Positions 15,681 through 21,593 of a stretch of DNA of 31,742 bases are shown one piece after another. Below the pieces are notes generated by a model. It did not search any database. It was not told the DNA's origin and worked only from the letters and a program-made list of their open reading frames with translations. Position numbers and translations under genes: made by a program. The stretch is from JAPLVB01 sp964353635 (lineage in GTDB: Archaea > Aenigmatarchaeota > Aenigmatarchaeia > QMZP01). The DNA is taken from positions 1-31,742 of the forward strand of contig CAYGVS010000011.1 of assembly GCA_964353635.1 (NCBI GenBank). The letters run 5' to 3'. Each line of letters opens with the position of its first letter. Within the stretch, counting starts at the first letter, position 1.

Positions 15681-16640
15681 TCACAGATTCTTGTCGAGGA
15701 ACCTATACGCATTTTCCCTGGCTTCCTGGGGGAAGTCATGACTGCCTTGGAATTCATATAGCTGGAGATTCTCTTTGTTCTTGTAGAAAGCCCTTCCCCA
15801 ATTAACGCAATTTCTTACTCCCTCCAGCGGGAAATATTTGTCATTCTTCGCGGCTGAGACAAGGAAAGACCTTTCTGCTATGAGCTCAAAGAGTCTGCTC
15901 ATCTCGCCGAAGGATTTCATGTTGTGAACGGTCCAGGCCCAATTGTGGATTATTTGATTTCTGTTCACGGAATCCATGGTCCCAATTCCACAGTTAGAGG
16001 CCCCCGCCTTTATCCTGGGGTCGCATGCCATGGAGAAGACCGAGACCATGCCGCCCAGGGAGTGGCCTATCACCCCAATGTCCCTGAATCCTTCATTCTG
16101 GAGGATGTCCACAGCCCTCATTGTGTCCAGGATGTGTATGCCCATGAGTTCCACACCGCTCTGGGAATAGGACTGCTTCGCGAGCCTCTCCCCTCCATAT
16201 CCCCCAAATTCCTCATGGCTTATCATCCTGCTCTCGAATGGAAGGAAGTCGAAGCTCAGAACAGTGTAGCCTTTCTTCGCGAGCTCCAGGCCGTACATCT
16301 GGCCTGGGCTCTTTCCGGTTTTCAGGCCTGCCACTTCGCTCTTGCCCAGCTCGAATTCCAGATTGTGTTGGTGCAGAGCTATCACAGCCTTGCCGTTCGG
16401 CCTCCCGGGTTTCAGGATGACAGCCTTGATGGTCTCTGTTTTGAAGGAAAGCCTGGACTGGCCTCCCCTGCTTTCATAGAAAGGGTAGGGTCTGCTCGGA
16501 TATTCCATAGGAATTATCTTTACCCCTTCCCTTACCTGTCCGGAAAAATTTTTAACGGAAACCGGGCTGGAAGGGAAGGCGTCCATCCCTATCAGAAGAC
16601 TTGTGAGGATTTTCCTACTATCCTCAATCTTGGATTCCAT
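15681..16640 (-). CDS. alpha/beta hydrolase (dienelactone/acetyl-esterase-like)
   Basis: 319 residues, cytosolic. The nucleophile elbow GHSLGG holds Ser194. Asp266 (AAKNDKYFP) and His300 (QGSHDFP) complete a plausible Ser-Asp-His triad in correct order and spacing. The strand AVIALHQHN gives the oxyanion region, and GLELAKKGYTVLSFDFLPFESR is typical of the large abhydrolase/dienelactone-hydrolase-like group. Substrate unknown. The gene starts only 4 bases downstream of the GTPase stop, so it is in one operon with it, although no functional link is obvious. Confidence 0.85.
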   Translation of the reverse strand: MESKIEDSRKILTSLLIGMDAFPSSPVSVKNFSGQVREGVKIIPMEYPSRPYPFYESRGGQSRLSFKTETIKAVILKPGRPNGKAVIALHQHNLEFELGKSEVAGLKTGKSPGQMYGLELAKKGYTVLSFDFLPFESRMISHEEFGGYGGERLAKQSYSQSGVELMGIHILDTMRAVDILQNEGFRDIGVIGHSLGGMVSVFSMACDPRIKAGASNCGIGTMDSVNRNQIIHNWAWTVHNMKSFGEMSRLFELIAERSFLVSAAKNDKYFPLEGVRNCVNWGRAFYKNKENLQLYEFQGSHDFPQEARENAYRFLDKNL

Positions 16641-16644
16641 ATTA

Positions 16645-17829
16645 TTACCTTCTCACCAATATCTCCACAACATCCCCGTCCTTGAGGATGTGCTCAGCGC
16701 CTATCTTTCTCTTTTCCAAATCCAGACCGCCTATGAAGTTTTCTCCTATATCTGAGTGTATCCTGAAGGCCAGCTCCTTCAGGGTCATGCCTTTTGGCAC
16801 TATATGAGCATCAGGGAGGATGTTGCCGTGCTGGTCTGAGTAATGGGTTATGTTGGCCACCGGATAAACCACTATCAGATGAAGCACATCAAAAATCATG
16901 CTGTCCAGGGCCTTCTGGACACCTGTCGAGCCGTACTTGCGGAGCACGTTCTTCCGGATGAATTCCAAAGCCATCTTCTGCTTCTCGTTTAAATTTCCAG
17001 TGGGCTCGAAGTCGGATGAGCCGGGGATATACTTTATCAGGCTGTGCTTCGCAGCCTCCTTCAGGGCGAGCTCTGAATCAGCAGAGCATGGGATTACATG
17101 ACTATGACTTTTGAGCGATTCGAAATTATCCTGGACCTCAGGAAGGTCAATCTTGTTCGCGGCTGTTATAATGGGCTTGGATATCTTCCTAAGGACAGAG
17201 GCGAACTCCAGGGAATCAGGCTCAGCCTCCGATTCCTTGCCTGAAGGCGACTCTTGTCGCCTTCCCTCCTTAATGGCCTTCTTTATGTGGTCCTCTGTTA
17301 TTCCAAGGCCGGAGAGCTGGTCTGCCAAAAGCTTCTCTATGGGCTTCTTCTGGGTCTTGGCTATGGTCTTGGACTTGTTGAAGGCCTTGCTGGCTATGTC
17401 CCTTATCCATTCGTCTATCTCGTATTCCAGGACCTCTATGGTTTTTCTAGGGTCCCAGCCCTGCTCAGGCCTGCCTTCTGCGTTCGTGCGGCCTGAGGCA
17501 TCCAGGACATGTATCAAGCCTGCGGCCTGGGTAAGGTCATTGAGGAATTGATTGCCCAACCCCTTTCCCTCATGGGCTCCTGGGACAAGCCCTGCCACGT
17601 CCAGGACCCTTATGGGAATGTAACGGATGCCGGACTCGCACCTTGAGTTCTTGGGGGAGCACTTCACGCCAAGCTTCCTGCATGGGCATTCCCTTGTGGC
17701 GTAGGCAACGCCCTGGTTGGGCTGTATGGTGGTGAATGGATAATTAGCTATCTCCACCTCAACGAGCGTTAGGGCTTTGAAGAAGGTGGATTTCCCCGAG
17801 TTCGGGCAGCCTACTATTCCCATTAGCAT
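16645..17829 (-). CDS. Obg/YchF-superfamily GTPase with TGS domain
   Basis: 394 residues, an OBG/YchF-type translation factor GTPase of the archaeal and eukaryotic (Ygr210-like) branch. G1 is GCPNSGKST (7-15), followed by the YchF-like switch NYPFTTIQPNQGVAY. G3 is DVAGLVPGAHEGKGLGNQFL and G4 is NKID (225-228). The C-terminal TGS domain ends the chain (AHIVPKGMTLKELAFRIHSDIG...DGDVVEIL). Four Cys (C48, C50, C57, C64) sit between switch and G3, as in this branch. Residues 188-198 (EGRRQESPSGK) are encoded by an inserted palindromic element just before G4. A TATA box about 25 bases upstream supports ATG 17829. It is the first gene of an operon with the hydrolase. Confidence 0.9.
   Translation of the reverse strand: MLMGIVGCPNSGKSTFFKALTLVEVEIANYPFTTIQPNQGVAYATRECPCRKLGVKCSPKNSRCESGIRYIPIRVLDVAGLVPGAHEGKGLGNQFLNDLTQAAGLIHVLDASGRTNAEGRPEQGWDPRKTIEVLEYEIDEWIRDIASKAFNKSKTIAKTQKKPIEKLLADQLSGLGITEDHIKKAIKEGRRQESPSGKESEAEPDSLEFASVLRKISKPIITAANKIDLPEVQDNFESLKSHSHVIPCSADSELALKEAAKHSLIKYIPGSSDFEPTGNLNEKQKMALEFIRKNVLRKYGSTGVQKALDSMIFDVLHLIVVYPVANITHYSDQHGNILPDAHIVPKGMTLKELAFRIHSDIGENFIGGLDLEKRKIGAEHILKDGDVVEILVRR
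17243..17264. repeat. palindromic element copy 3 (in frame inside the GTPase gene)
   Basis: GAAGGCGAC, loop TCTT, GTCGCCTTC. On the coding (minus) strand it is followed by AGGCAAGG, the same flank as the copy in aIF2 gamma, and encodes EGRRQESPSGK. GTPase sequence resumes on both sides with no frameshift. Confidence 0.9.
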
Positions 17830-17869
17830 AGGGTATTGTTGGAGGGGGAAAATAAATAGGGATTAATCG

Positions 17870-18676
17870 CTACCTGGCCTTCTTCATCTGGATGTAGAAT
17901 TCCGTCTGGGCCTTCATGGCAAAGGTCCTAGACAGCGCAAAGCCCACGAGAAGAACTATGCCCGAGATGAAGAACTGGGTAAGGTTGGTCTGGAATGAGT
18001 CAAGGATGGCGAAGAGTGTTGCTGTGGTGACTTCTGCGCCAGCAGTGGTCTCCATTGTGGTCCTGAACACTAGGGCAAGCATGGGGATGGAGAAAGCAAC
18101 CATTATGAGCCCTGCGATTATGGCTATGGTGAGCCATGCAAGGAAGACCTTGAACGGATTGCCCCTAAAGAGTTCCAGGGAATCCTCCAGGGCCCTCACG
18201 AAGCCGCTTCCCTTGACTATTACGCTCTGCAGGATGAAGAAGAATGCCAGGCTGACTATAAGGGAGAAAATCCAGCCGGCATACGGAACCAGGGCAACAA
18301 TGAACCCCGTAATCGCTGTAATCGCTGTCGCTACCAATATTGAGGGGTATCTTCGGAGAGAGATCCCCCAGCTCTTTGAGAACTCCTTTTCCTTATAGCT
18401 CTGATGTATTACAGCTCCCTGAATCCATAGGTTTGCTAGCACCCAGGCTGCGAATATAATAACTATCTGAAAGAATGCTGTGACTGCCGGGGCAAGAAGC
18501 AACGGGTTGTATTCCACTGCAGACATGCTGTAAAGGAAATATGCCATATTGGGCATGAATACTGTCAGAAGTAACGAAAAGGCTGCCATGTCAAGCAGGA
18601 AGAAAGGCACCCATCTGGTGGGGTGGATGCAGAAGGCTATCCCCTTGCTCAGGGCGTCTGCATAATCAACTTTCAT
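17870..18676 (-). CDS. polytopic membrane protein, function unknown
   Basis: 268 residues with about six membrane helices. The order is a short cytosolic N-terminus (MKVDYADALSKGIAFCIHPTRW), helix pairs, and a central segment SFSKSWGISLRRYP-like. The GSGFVRALEDSLELFRGNPFKVFLAWL motif is typical of a conserved archaeal family of 'glycerophosphoryl-diester/YIP-like' membrane proteins whose role is not known. There is no transport signature or catalytic motif. The TATA box TTTATAAAT about 26 bases upstream of ATG 18676 gives a leaderless message. The gene is monocistronic, with tRNA-Lys(CUU) just upstream on the same strand. Confidence 0.75.
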   Translation of the reverse strand: MKVDYADALSKGIAFCIHPTRWVPFFLLDMAAFSLLLTVFMPNMAYFLYSMSAVEYNPLLLAPAVTAFFQIVIIFAAWVLANLWIQGAVIHQSYKEKEFSKSWGISLRRYPSILVATAITAITGFIVALVPYAGWIFSLIVSLAFFFILQSVIVKGSGFVRALEDSLELFRGNPFKVFLAWLTIAIIAGLIMVAFSIPMLALVFRTTMETTAGAEVTTATLFAILDSFQTNLTQFFISGIVLLVGFALSRTFAMKAQTEFYIQMKKAR

Positions 18677-18731
18677 GTAAAATAATTCTTTAGACTATTT
18701 ATAAACCATTACCCCTTTCGGGAGAATAAAG

Positions 18732-18939
18732 TGGGCCCAGAGGGACATTCGCAAAGAAGGCGGATTTTCGACTGAAGGCGTCTTTTGACGCCTTCCATTC
18801 ATCGTTCCTCCTTCAATCGCTTCGAACCCTCGACATCTCGGTTTCACCAGCTTGGAACGGAATTTCCGTTTGGACGTGGACAAGCCACGTTCGGTCCAAG
18901 GTAAGAGCCGAGCGCTCTACCAGGCTGAGCTATGAGCCC
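18732..18939 (-). tRNA. tRNA-Lys(CUU) with two introns
   Basis: Acceptor strands GGGCTCA and TGGGCCC pair fully, with discriminator A and no CCA. The D-stem is GCTC/GAGC, the anticodon stem CTCGG/CCGAG, and the loop CTCTTAA gives anticodon CUU. The T-stem is GAGGG/CCCTC. Intron 1 (18843-18901, 59 bases) lies at the standard 37/38 site. Intron 2 (about 18746-18820, 75 bases) splits the T-loop at 59/60. Removing both gives a 74-base tRNA with consensus T-loop TTCGAAT. Intron 2 contains a full palindromic element and a second half-arm GAAGGCGG at 18756-18763. An open frame running across this locus is an artefact. Confidence 0.9.
18774..18795. repeat. palindromic element copy 4 (tRNA-Lys(CUU) T-loop intron)
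   Basis: GAAGGCGTC, loop TTTT, GACGCCTTC, inside the 75-base intron at 59/60. Confidence 0.88.
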
Positions 18940-18978
18940 GCTTAATGTGATTAAGCGATAGAACACTATTCTGCTGGG

Positions 18979-18989
18979 TTATTTAAATT
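18979..18989 (-). promoter_or_regulatory. TATA box of tRNA-Lys(CUU)
   Basis: On the minus strand it reads AATTTAAATAA and lies about 45 bases upstream of the tRNA 5' end, giving an approximately 18-base leader that contains the hairpin CTTAAT...ATTAAG. It is back to back with the 5S promoter. Confidence 0.5.
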
Positions 18990-19021
18990 GGTTTTTCCCT
19001 CACAAGAGAGGCAAAAATAGA

Positions 19022-19030
19022 TTTATAAAC
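19022..19030 (+). promoter_or_regulatory. TATA box of the 5S rRNA gene
   Basis: TTTATAAAC lies 25-33 bases upstream of the 5S 5' end at about 19055. Confidence 0.65.
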
Positions 19031-19054
19031 CCTTTCCCCCATCTATACTCCAAT

Positions 19055-19197
19055 GGCGGCCAAAGCGGGGGTGTCCACCCGTTCCCATTTCGAACACGGA
19101 AGTTAAGACCTCCTACGGTCTAGCTAGTACTTCCGAAAGTTGGAAGGCGACGAAGTCGCCTTCTTTCCGGAAGAGGAGGGAAAGCTAGATAGCTGCC
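19055..19197 (+). rRNA. rrf: 5S rRNA with an inserted palindromic hairpin
   Basis: GGCGGC at 19055 pairs with GCTGCC at 19192-19197 (helix I). Conserved 5S blocks are present: GTGTCCACCCGTTCCCAT, CGAACACGGAAGTTAAG and AGTAC. CTAGCT/AGCTAG and CTTCC/GGAAG form the remaining arm. The gene is 143 bases, against about 120 normally. The excess is a hairpin of the palindromic family (19143-19163 plus flanks) placed in the terminal loop of the arm that follows AGTAC. Whether the mature RNA keeps it or has it cut out is unknown. The gene is not linked to 16S or 23S genes in this window. Confidence 0.9.
19143..19163. repeat. palindromic element copy 5 (inside 5S rRNA)
   Basis: GAAGGCGAC, loop GAA, GTCGCCTTC, then TTTCC. 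It stacks on the CTTCCG/CGGAAG stem of the 5S arm, giving one long hairpin. Confidence 0.9.
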
Positions 19198-19212
19198 TTC
19201 ATTCTTATCCTA

Positions 19213-19234
19213 GAATGTGTCTCTTGACGCCTTC
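19213..19234. repeat. palindromic element copy 6 (decayed)
   Basis: The left arm GAATGTGTC has two differences from GAAGGCGTC; then loop TCTT and an intact right arm GACGCCTTC followed by ATTCCAA. It lies between 5S rRNA and the 3' end of the HExxH gene and could serve as a terminator. Confidence 0.75.
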
Positions 19235-19245
19235 ATTCCAATCTT

Positions 19246-19722
19246 CTAGCCAATATAGCTTATGCTTTCCGTCTCGAAATGCTCGACTATCTCTATCTCC
19301 TCAGGCTGCCTCTTGGGCCTTGGGTCGATGGGAATGACAGAAGCTATGCCTCTCCTGGCTATCTGCGTGGAGGCGTGCTCTTCGCCTAGAATCTGTTTGC
19401 ATATCTTATAAGAGAGCTCATGCACAAGGGCCTCATTAAGGAAGCCTAGGGAATGGAGGTATTCGTGCATGAGAATGTAGTAAATGTAGGACTTCAGGGT
19501 GCTCTTGTCCTGGTAAGCAGCAACCTTTTCCAAAAGGGACTTGTTCATCACAATGAAGTTGGATCCCAGTCCATAGTATGCCCCGATGTTCTCCGGGAGG
19601 TACTGCAAGGCCAGCATAAGGCCGTCCCTTCTCCTTTGGATCACATCATCCACGGACTTCTTGACTAGGGAGAAAATTTCCCCAAAGCCTTCGCTTTTCT
19701 CAAGCTTCTTTGAAATATCCAT
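19246..19722 (-). CDS. HExxH-motif metalloprotease-like protein
   Basis: 158 residues, soluble. The motif YYILMHEYLHSLGF (H86, E87, H90) is a zincin-type site with Leu-rich helix, and a later Glu or His must supply the third ligand (NEALVHELSYKIC is a candidate). The preceding strand SNFIVMNKSLLEKV fits the edge strand of minimal metalloproteases. ATG 19722 is chosen because GAGGTG (19728-19733) lies 5 bases upstream; the open frame continues to 19785 but without such a site. Function unknown. A small coiled-coil gene lies upstream on the same strand, so they could be co-transcribed. Confidence 0.75.
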   Translation of the reverse strand: MDISKKLEKSEGFGEIFSLVKKSVDDVIQRRRDGLMLALQYLPENIGAYYGLGSNFIVMNKSLLEKVAAYQDKSTLKSYIYYILMHEYLHSLGFLNEALVHELSYKICKQILGEEHASTQIARRGIASVIPIDPRPKRQPEEIEIVEHFETESISYIG

Positions 19723-19799
19723 GATTTCACCTCTTGTCCAGAAAAATTGCAAGGCCGGCCTGAAACCAATTGCCGGCTCAACCATAACCTGGATTATTC

Positions 19800-19821
19800 G
19801 AAGGTGGCCAAAGCCACCTTC
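19800..19821. repeat. palindromic element copy 7 (intergenic)
   Basis: GAAGGTGGC, loop CAAA, GCCACCTTC, then TTTCCAAAT. The arms carry paired changes against the consensus. It lies between two minus-strand genes. Confidence 0.85.
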
Positions 19822-19830
19822 TTTCCAAAT

Positions 19831-19980
19831 CTATTTGGCCTTTTCCAGGTCTTTTATCGCTTCTGACACCTTTTTCGTCTTCATCTCAAGCCATTTCTTC
19901 TTCTCTGTCAGCATCTCGATCTTCTGCTTCTTTGTGAGAGACTCCCAAGGAGTGCAGTCGCAATACCCATATCCGTGCAT
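19831..19980 (-). CDS. 49-residue Cys-containing coiled-coil mini-protein
   Basis: ATG 19980 with a near-perfect ribosome binding site GGAGGTGAT (19984-19992) 3 bases upstream. The N-terminus MHGYGYCDC, a Gly/His/Tyr/Cys head, is followed by a single charged helix (LTKKQKIEMLTEKKKWLEMK... to EAIKDLEKAK). This layout resembles a widespread archaeal mini-protein type with a metal-binding-like head and a coiled-coil tail, often found beside PadR-type regulators. Here a PadR gene is divergent, with a palindromic operator between. The leader contains a palindromic element. Function unknown; perhaps the regulator's partner or target. Confidence 0.75.
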   Translation of the reverse strand: MHGYGYCDCTPWESLTKKQKIEMLTEKKKWLEMKTKKVSEAIKDLEKAK

Positions 19981-20022
19981 AATATCACCTCCGATTCTGG
20001 ACAGACGGATTCATTCTCAATT

Positions 20023-20044
20023 GAAGGCGATTGCAATCGCCTTC
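20023..20044. repeat. palindromic element copy 8 (5' leader)
   Basis: A perfect loop-less palindrome: GAAGGCGATTG followed by CAATCGCCTTC, then CTTCTTTCG. It lies in the untranslated leader of the 49-residue gene. Confidence 0.88.
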
Positions 20045-20086
20045 CTTCTTTCGTGGGTTAAAACCGTCACTTCTCAGAATTATATC

Positions 20087-20104
20087 ATATCGTATGTACG
20101 ATAT
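20087..20104. promoter_or_regulatory. probable PadR operator
   Basis: ATATCGTATGTACGATAT is a perfect inverted repeat (8-base arms, TG centre) in a very AT-rich divergent promoter region between the 49-residue gene and padR. A second related site ATATCGGTCGTCC-like follows at about 20131. Autoregulation of the PadR-type repressor is the natural guess. Confidence 0.6.
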
Positions 20105-20209
20105 ATAATATATGTGGAGGTTATATTTAAATATATCGGTCGTCCAATATATAACAGGATACTTGGATGAATGTGGAAAACCATATCTCCTTCAGTTTAG
20201 GTAAGTCAT

Positions 20210-20515
20210 ATGCATGGAAACAGGCATCACAGGTATTGTTGCGACATGAGGGGGATGCTTTCCTTCCTGATGCTATTTCTGCTCTCAAAGAGGCCTATGT
20301 GCGGGCAGGAGATTGCCCTTGAACTGGAGAAAAGGAAAGGGGAAAAGCCAAGCCCTGGGACCATTTACCCGGCCCTTAAGGCTCTCAAGGAAGCGGGCCT
20401 TATAAGCGAGAAGAAAACGGGAAAGGTCATAACCTACAGCCTCACCGAATATGGCAAGGCCGCGCTTGCAGTGGCAAGGAAGAGGTTCTGCAGGACCTTC
20501 ATGGACGTTTTCTGA
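20210..20515 (+). CDS. PadR-family transcriptional regulator
   Basis: 101 residues, a winged-helix DNA-binding protein of the short (PadR-s1/2) class. The motif run is complete: MLSFLMLFLLSKRPMCGQEIALEL, then the recognition helix region SPGTIYPALKALKEAGLISEKK, then the wing GKVITYSLTEYGKAAL. The N-terminus HGNRHHRYCCDMRG is His/Cys rich and could sense metal or redox state. AGGTAAG lies 6 bases upstream of ATG 20210. It is divergent from the 49-residue coiled-coil gene whose N-terminus is also Tyr/Cys/His rich, and they probably share the operator at 20087. Confidence 0.9.
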   Translation: MHGNRHHRYCCDMRGMLSFLMLFLLSKRPMCGQEIALELEKRKGEKPSPGTIYPALKALKEAGLISEKKTGKVITYSLTEYGKAALAVARKRFCRTFMDVF

Positions 20516-20528
20516 GATGCCAAATAAA

Positions 20529-20538
20529 TATATAAACC
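20529..20538 (+). promoter_or_regulatory. TATA box of tRNA-Asp
   Basis: TATATAAACC lies 26-35 bases upstream of the tRNA 5' end at 20564, so transcription starts within a few bases of the mature end. Confidence 0.7.
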
Positions 20539-20563
20539 AAGTAACTATCTATTGGTTAATCAT

Positions 20564-20738
20564 GCCTTGGTAGTGTAGCGGTCTAGCATATGAGACTGTC
20601 ACTCTCATGACCCGGGTTCAAACACCAACCCCTTCTTTCGAAAGGAGAGGGAAGGCGTCTATGACGCCTTCATTCCAGAAAGAGAAGGTGTAGGTCTTAT
20701 CCCAAGAAAGGGATATACTGGAAATCCCGGCCAAGGCG
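20564..20738 (+). tRNA. tRNA-Asp(GUC) with a T-loop intron
   Basis: Acceptor strands GCCTTGG and CCAAGGC pair; discriminator G; no CCA. The anticodon stem is TGAGA/TCTCA with loop CTGTCAC, anticodon GUC. The T-stem is CCGGG/CCCGG. The T-loop is interrupted after TTCAAA by about 102 bases (20623-20724) and ends with T, restoring TTCAAAT when removed. There is no 37/38 intron. The intron contains an inner hairpin around CTTTCGAAAG and a palindromic element (20651-20671). The next protein gene starts 1 base after the tRNA 3' end. Confidence 0.92.
20651..20671. repeat. palindromic element copy 9 (tRNA-Asp T-loop intron)
   Basis: GAAGGCGTC, loop TAT, GACGCCTTC, then ATTCCAGAAAG. Confidence 0.9.
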
Positions 20739-20739
20739 T

Positions 20740-20943
20740 ATGGCAAAGCCTAAGAAGCGAAAGAGGGATTACACCCCTCTTGCAAGTATGCCAACGCAGC
20801 TTGAATGCCCTAAATGCGGGAATAAGCTGAGGATTGCTGTGGTAGGGGCTGTGGGCCAGATGTATTCCTGCAAGAAATGCGGATACAGGGGCTCGGTAGG
20901 TCTTGAGCCCGGGCTTGTTAAGCTTGGTAAAAAGAAAATCTGA
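20740..20943 (+). CDS. 67-residue zinc-ribbon protein
   Basis: A basic N-terminus (MAKPKKRKRDY) leads to a classic zinc ribbon: CPKCGNKLRI and CKKCGYRGSVG, 19-20 residues apart, then a short basic tail. Such mini-ribbons resemble transcription or ribosomal accessory proteins (compare the zinc ribbons of TFS/RPB9 or L37/L40-type proteins), but none matches exactly. ATG 20740 follows the tRNA-Asp 3' end by a single base, so the mRNA is presumably released by tRNA 3' processing or begins inside the tRNA transcript. No separate TATA box fits. Confidence 0.75.
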   Translation: MAKPKKRKRDYTPLASMPTQLECPKCGNKLRIAVVGAVGQMYSCKKCGYRGSVGLEPGLVKLGKKKI

Positions 20944-20954
20944 TTCTCAGGATA

Positions 20955-21035
20955 TCATTTCCACCAGTCAGGCTCCTCTTCGTCATCCTGCTCGTCGTCA
21001 TCGTCCCCGTCATCTTCGTCTTCGTCTTGAATCAT
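20955..21035 (-). CDS. 26-residue extremely acidic peptide (tentative)
   Basis: ATG 21035 to TGA: MIQDEDEDDGDDDDEQDDEE then EPDWWK. Seventeen of 26 residues are Asp or Glu. The TATA-like GCTTATAAGC about 55-65 bases upstream on the minus strand could drive it. It may be a small DNA-mimic or tail-like peptide, or merely a low-complexity chance frame. There is no clear ribosome binding site. Confidence 0.35.
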   Translation of the reverse strand: MIQDEDEDDGDDDDEQDDEEEPDWWK

Positions 21036-21133
21036 GCAAATCGCCTGCCTTCGGATTCAAAGGCTCACAATTAGAAACAGGTATGGATTGCTTATAAGCA
21101 TATACTTCCCATATTGGAAGCCGGCGAAGGATA

Positions 21134-21142
21134 TTATATAAA
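21134..21142 (+). promoter_or_regulatory. TATA box of tRNA-Lys(UUU)
   Basis: TTATATAAA lies about 65 bases upstream of the tRNA 5' end, so the precursor has a leader of about 40 bases that contains palindromic element copy 10. Confidence 0.6.
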
Positions 21143-21173
21143 GGCGACTATGTATTACAATAGAAAATGGATT

Positions 21174-21195
21174 GAAGGCGTCAAGAGACGCCTTC
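21174..21195. repeat. palindromic element copy 10 (tRNA leader)
   Basis: GAAGGCGTC, loop AAGA, GACGCCTTC, then TTTCCAGAAT. It ends about 11 bases before the tRNA-Lys(UUU) 5' end. Confidence 0.9.
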
Positions 21196-21206
21196 TTTCC
21201 AGAATG

Positions 21207-21487
21207 GGGCCCATAGCTCAGCCTGGTAGAGCATCGGTCGGTGCTGGGCATACGATAGATTGACAGGCATTGAAAGAAAGAAGGCGGCAAACCGCCTTCA
21301 ATCCAGAATCGTCTGTCTTTCCAGTCGCCGGGTGAGGCTTTTAATGTCCACGTTAAAAGCGTGCTTAGAACCTTGCATAAATTAGCGGATTGTGTTGTTA
21401 AGAGGTTCGATGACAGAAGAAACCCGAGTGTCGGGGGTTCGAAGACGATATCGTTGCTCGCTATCGTCGGAATTCCCCCTGGGCTCA
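21207..21487 (+). tRNA. tRNA-Lys(UUU) with three introns
   Basis: Acceptor strands GGGCCCA and TGGGCTC pair (one G-U); discriminator A; no CCA. D-stem GCTC/GAGC. Exon 1 ends ATCGG. Intron A (about 21238-21336, 99 bases) splits the anticodon stem at 30/31 or 29/30. The short exon G-CTTTTA gives loop CTTTTAA and anticodon UUU. Intron B (about 21344-21421, 78 bases) is at 37/38. The exon ACCCGAGTGTCGGGGGTTCGAA follows. Intron C (about 21444-21473, 30 bases) is at 59/60 and is mostly one hairpin, GACGATA/TATCGTC. Removal of all three leaves 74 bases with full stems TCGGG/CCCGA and GGGGG/CCCCC. Intron A is closed by TCGGTGCTGG pairing with CCAGTCGCCG and carries element copy 11. Confidence 0.88.
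21280..21299. repeat. palindromic element copy 11 (tRNA-Lys(UUU) intron A)
   Basis: GAAGGCGG, loop CAAA, CCGCCTTC, then AATCCAGAATCG. The arms carry a paired change to GG/CC at the centre. Confidence 0.88.
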
Positions 21488-21507
21488 CTCATTTATAGCT
21501 GAATGCG

Positions 21508-21538
21508 CTATATAGACTATCCAAAAGCGCATGCGCTT
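21508..21538 (+). promoter_or_regulatory. aIF2 gamma promoter with palindrome
   Basis: The TATA-like CTATATAG (21508-21515) is followed by the 14-base palindrome AAGCGCATGCGCTT (21525-21538) at the expected transcription start, a candidate operator. A further hairpin TAAGGCG-GTAT-CGCCTTA (21545-21562) lies in the leader. Confidence 0.5.
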
Positions 21539-21593
21539 ATGAGCTAAGGCGGTATCGCCTTAAGAGAATTTTTTGGTGGTTGAAGTCAAGGAA

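Noticed and set aside
18695..18883. Open frame of 62 codons on the minus strand
   Set aside because: It lies across tRNA-Lys(CUU) exons and introns; composition and position are explained by the tRNA.
19213..19234. Simple 5S terminator
   Set aside because: It may act as one, but it matches the dispersed element family with its ATTCCA flank, so it is listed as a decayed copy.
21207..21487. Split or permuted tRNA halves instead of introns
   Set aside because: All exons occur in normal order on one strand and splice to a complete cloverleaf, so ordinary introns suffice.
21057..21488. Open frame of 143 codons on the minus strand
   Set aside because: Antisense to tRNA-Lys(UUU); the tRNA exons, introns and promoter explain the region fully.
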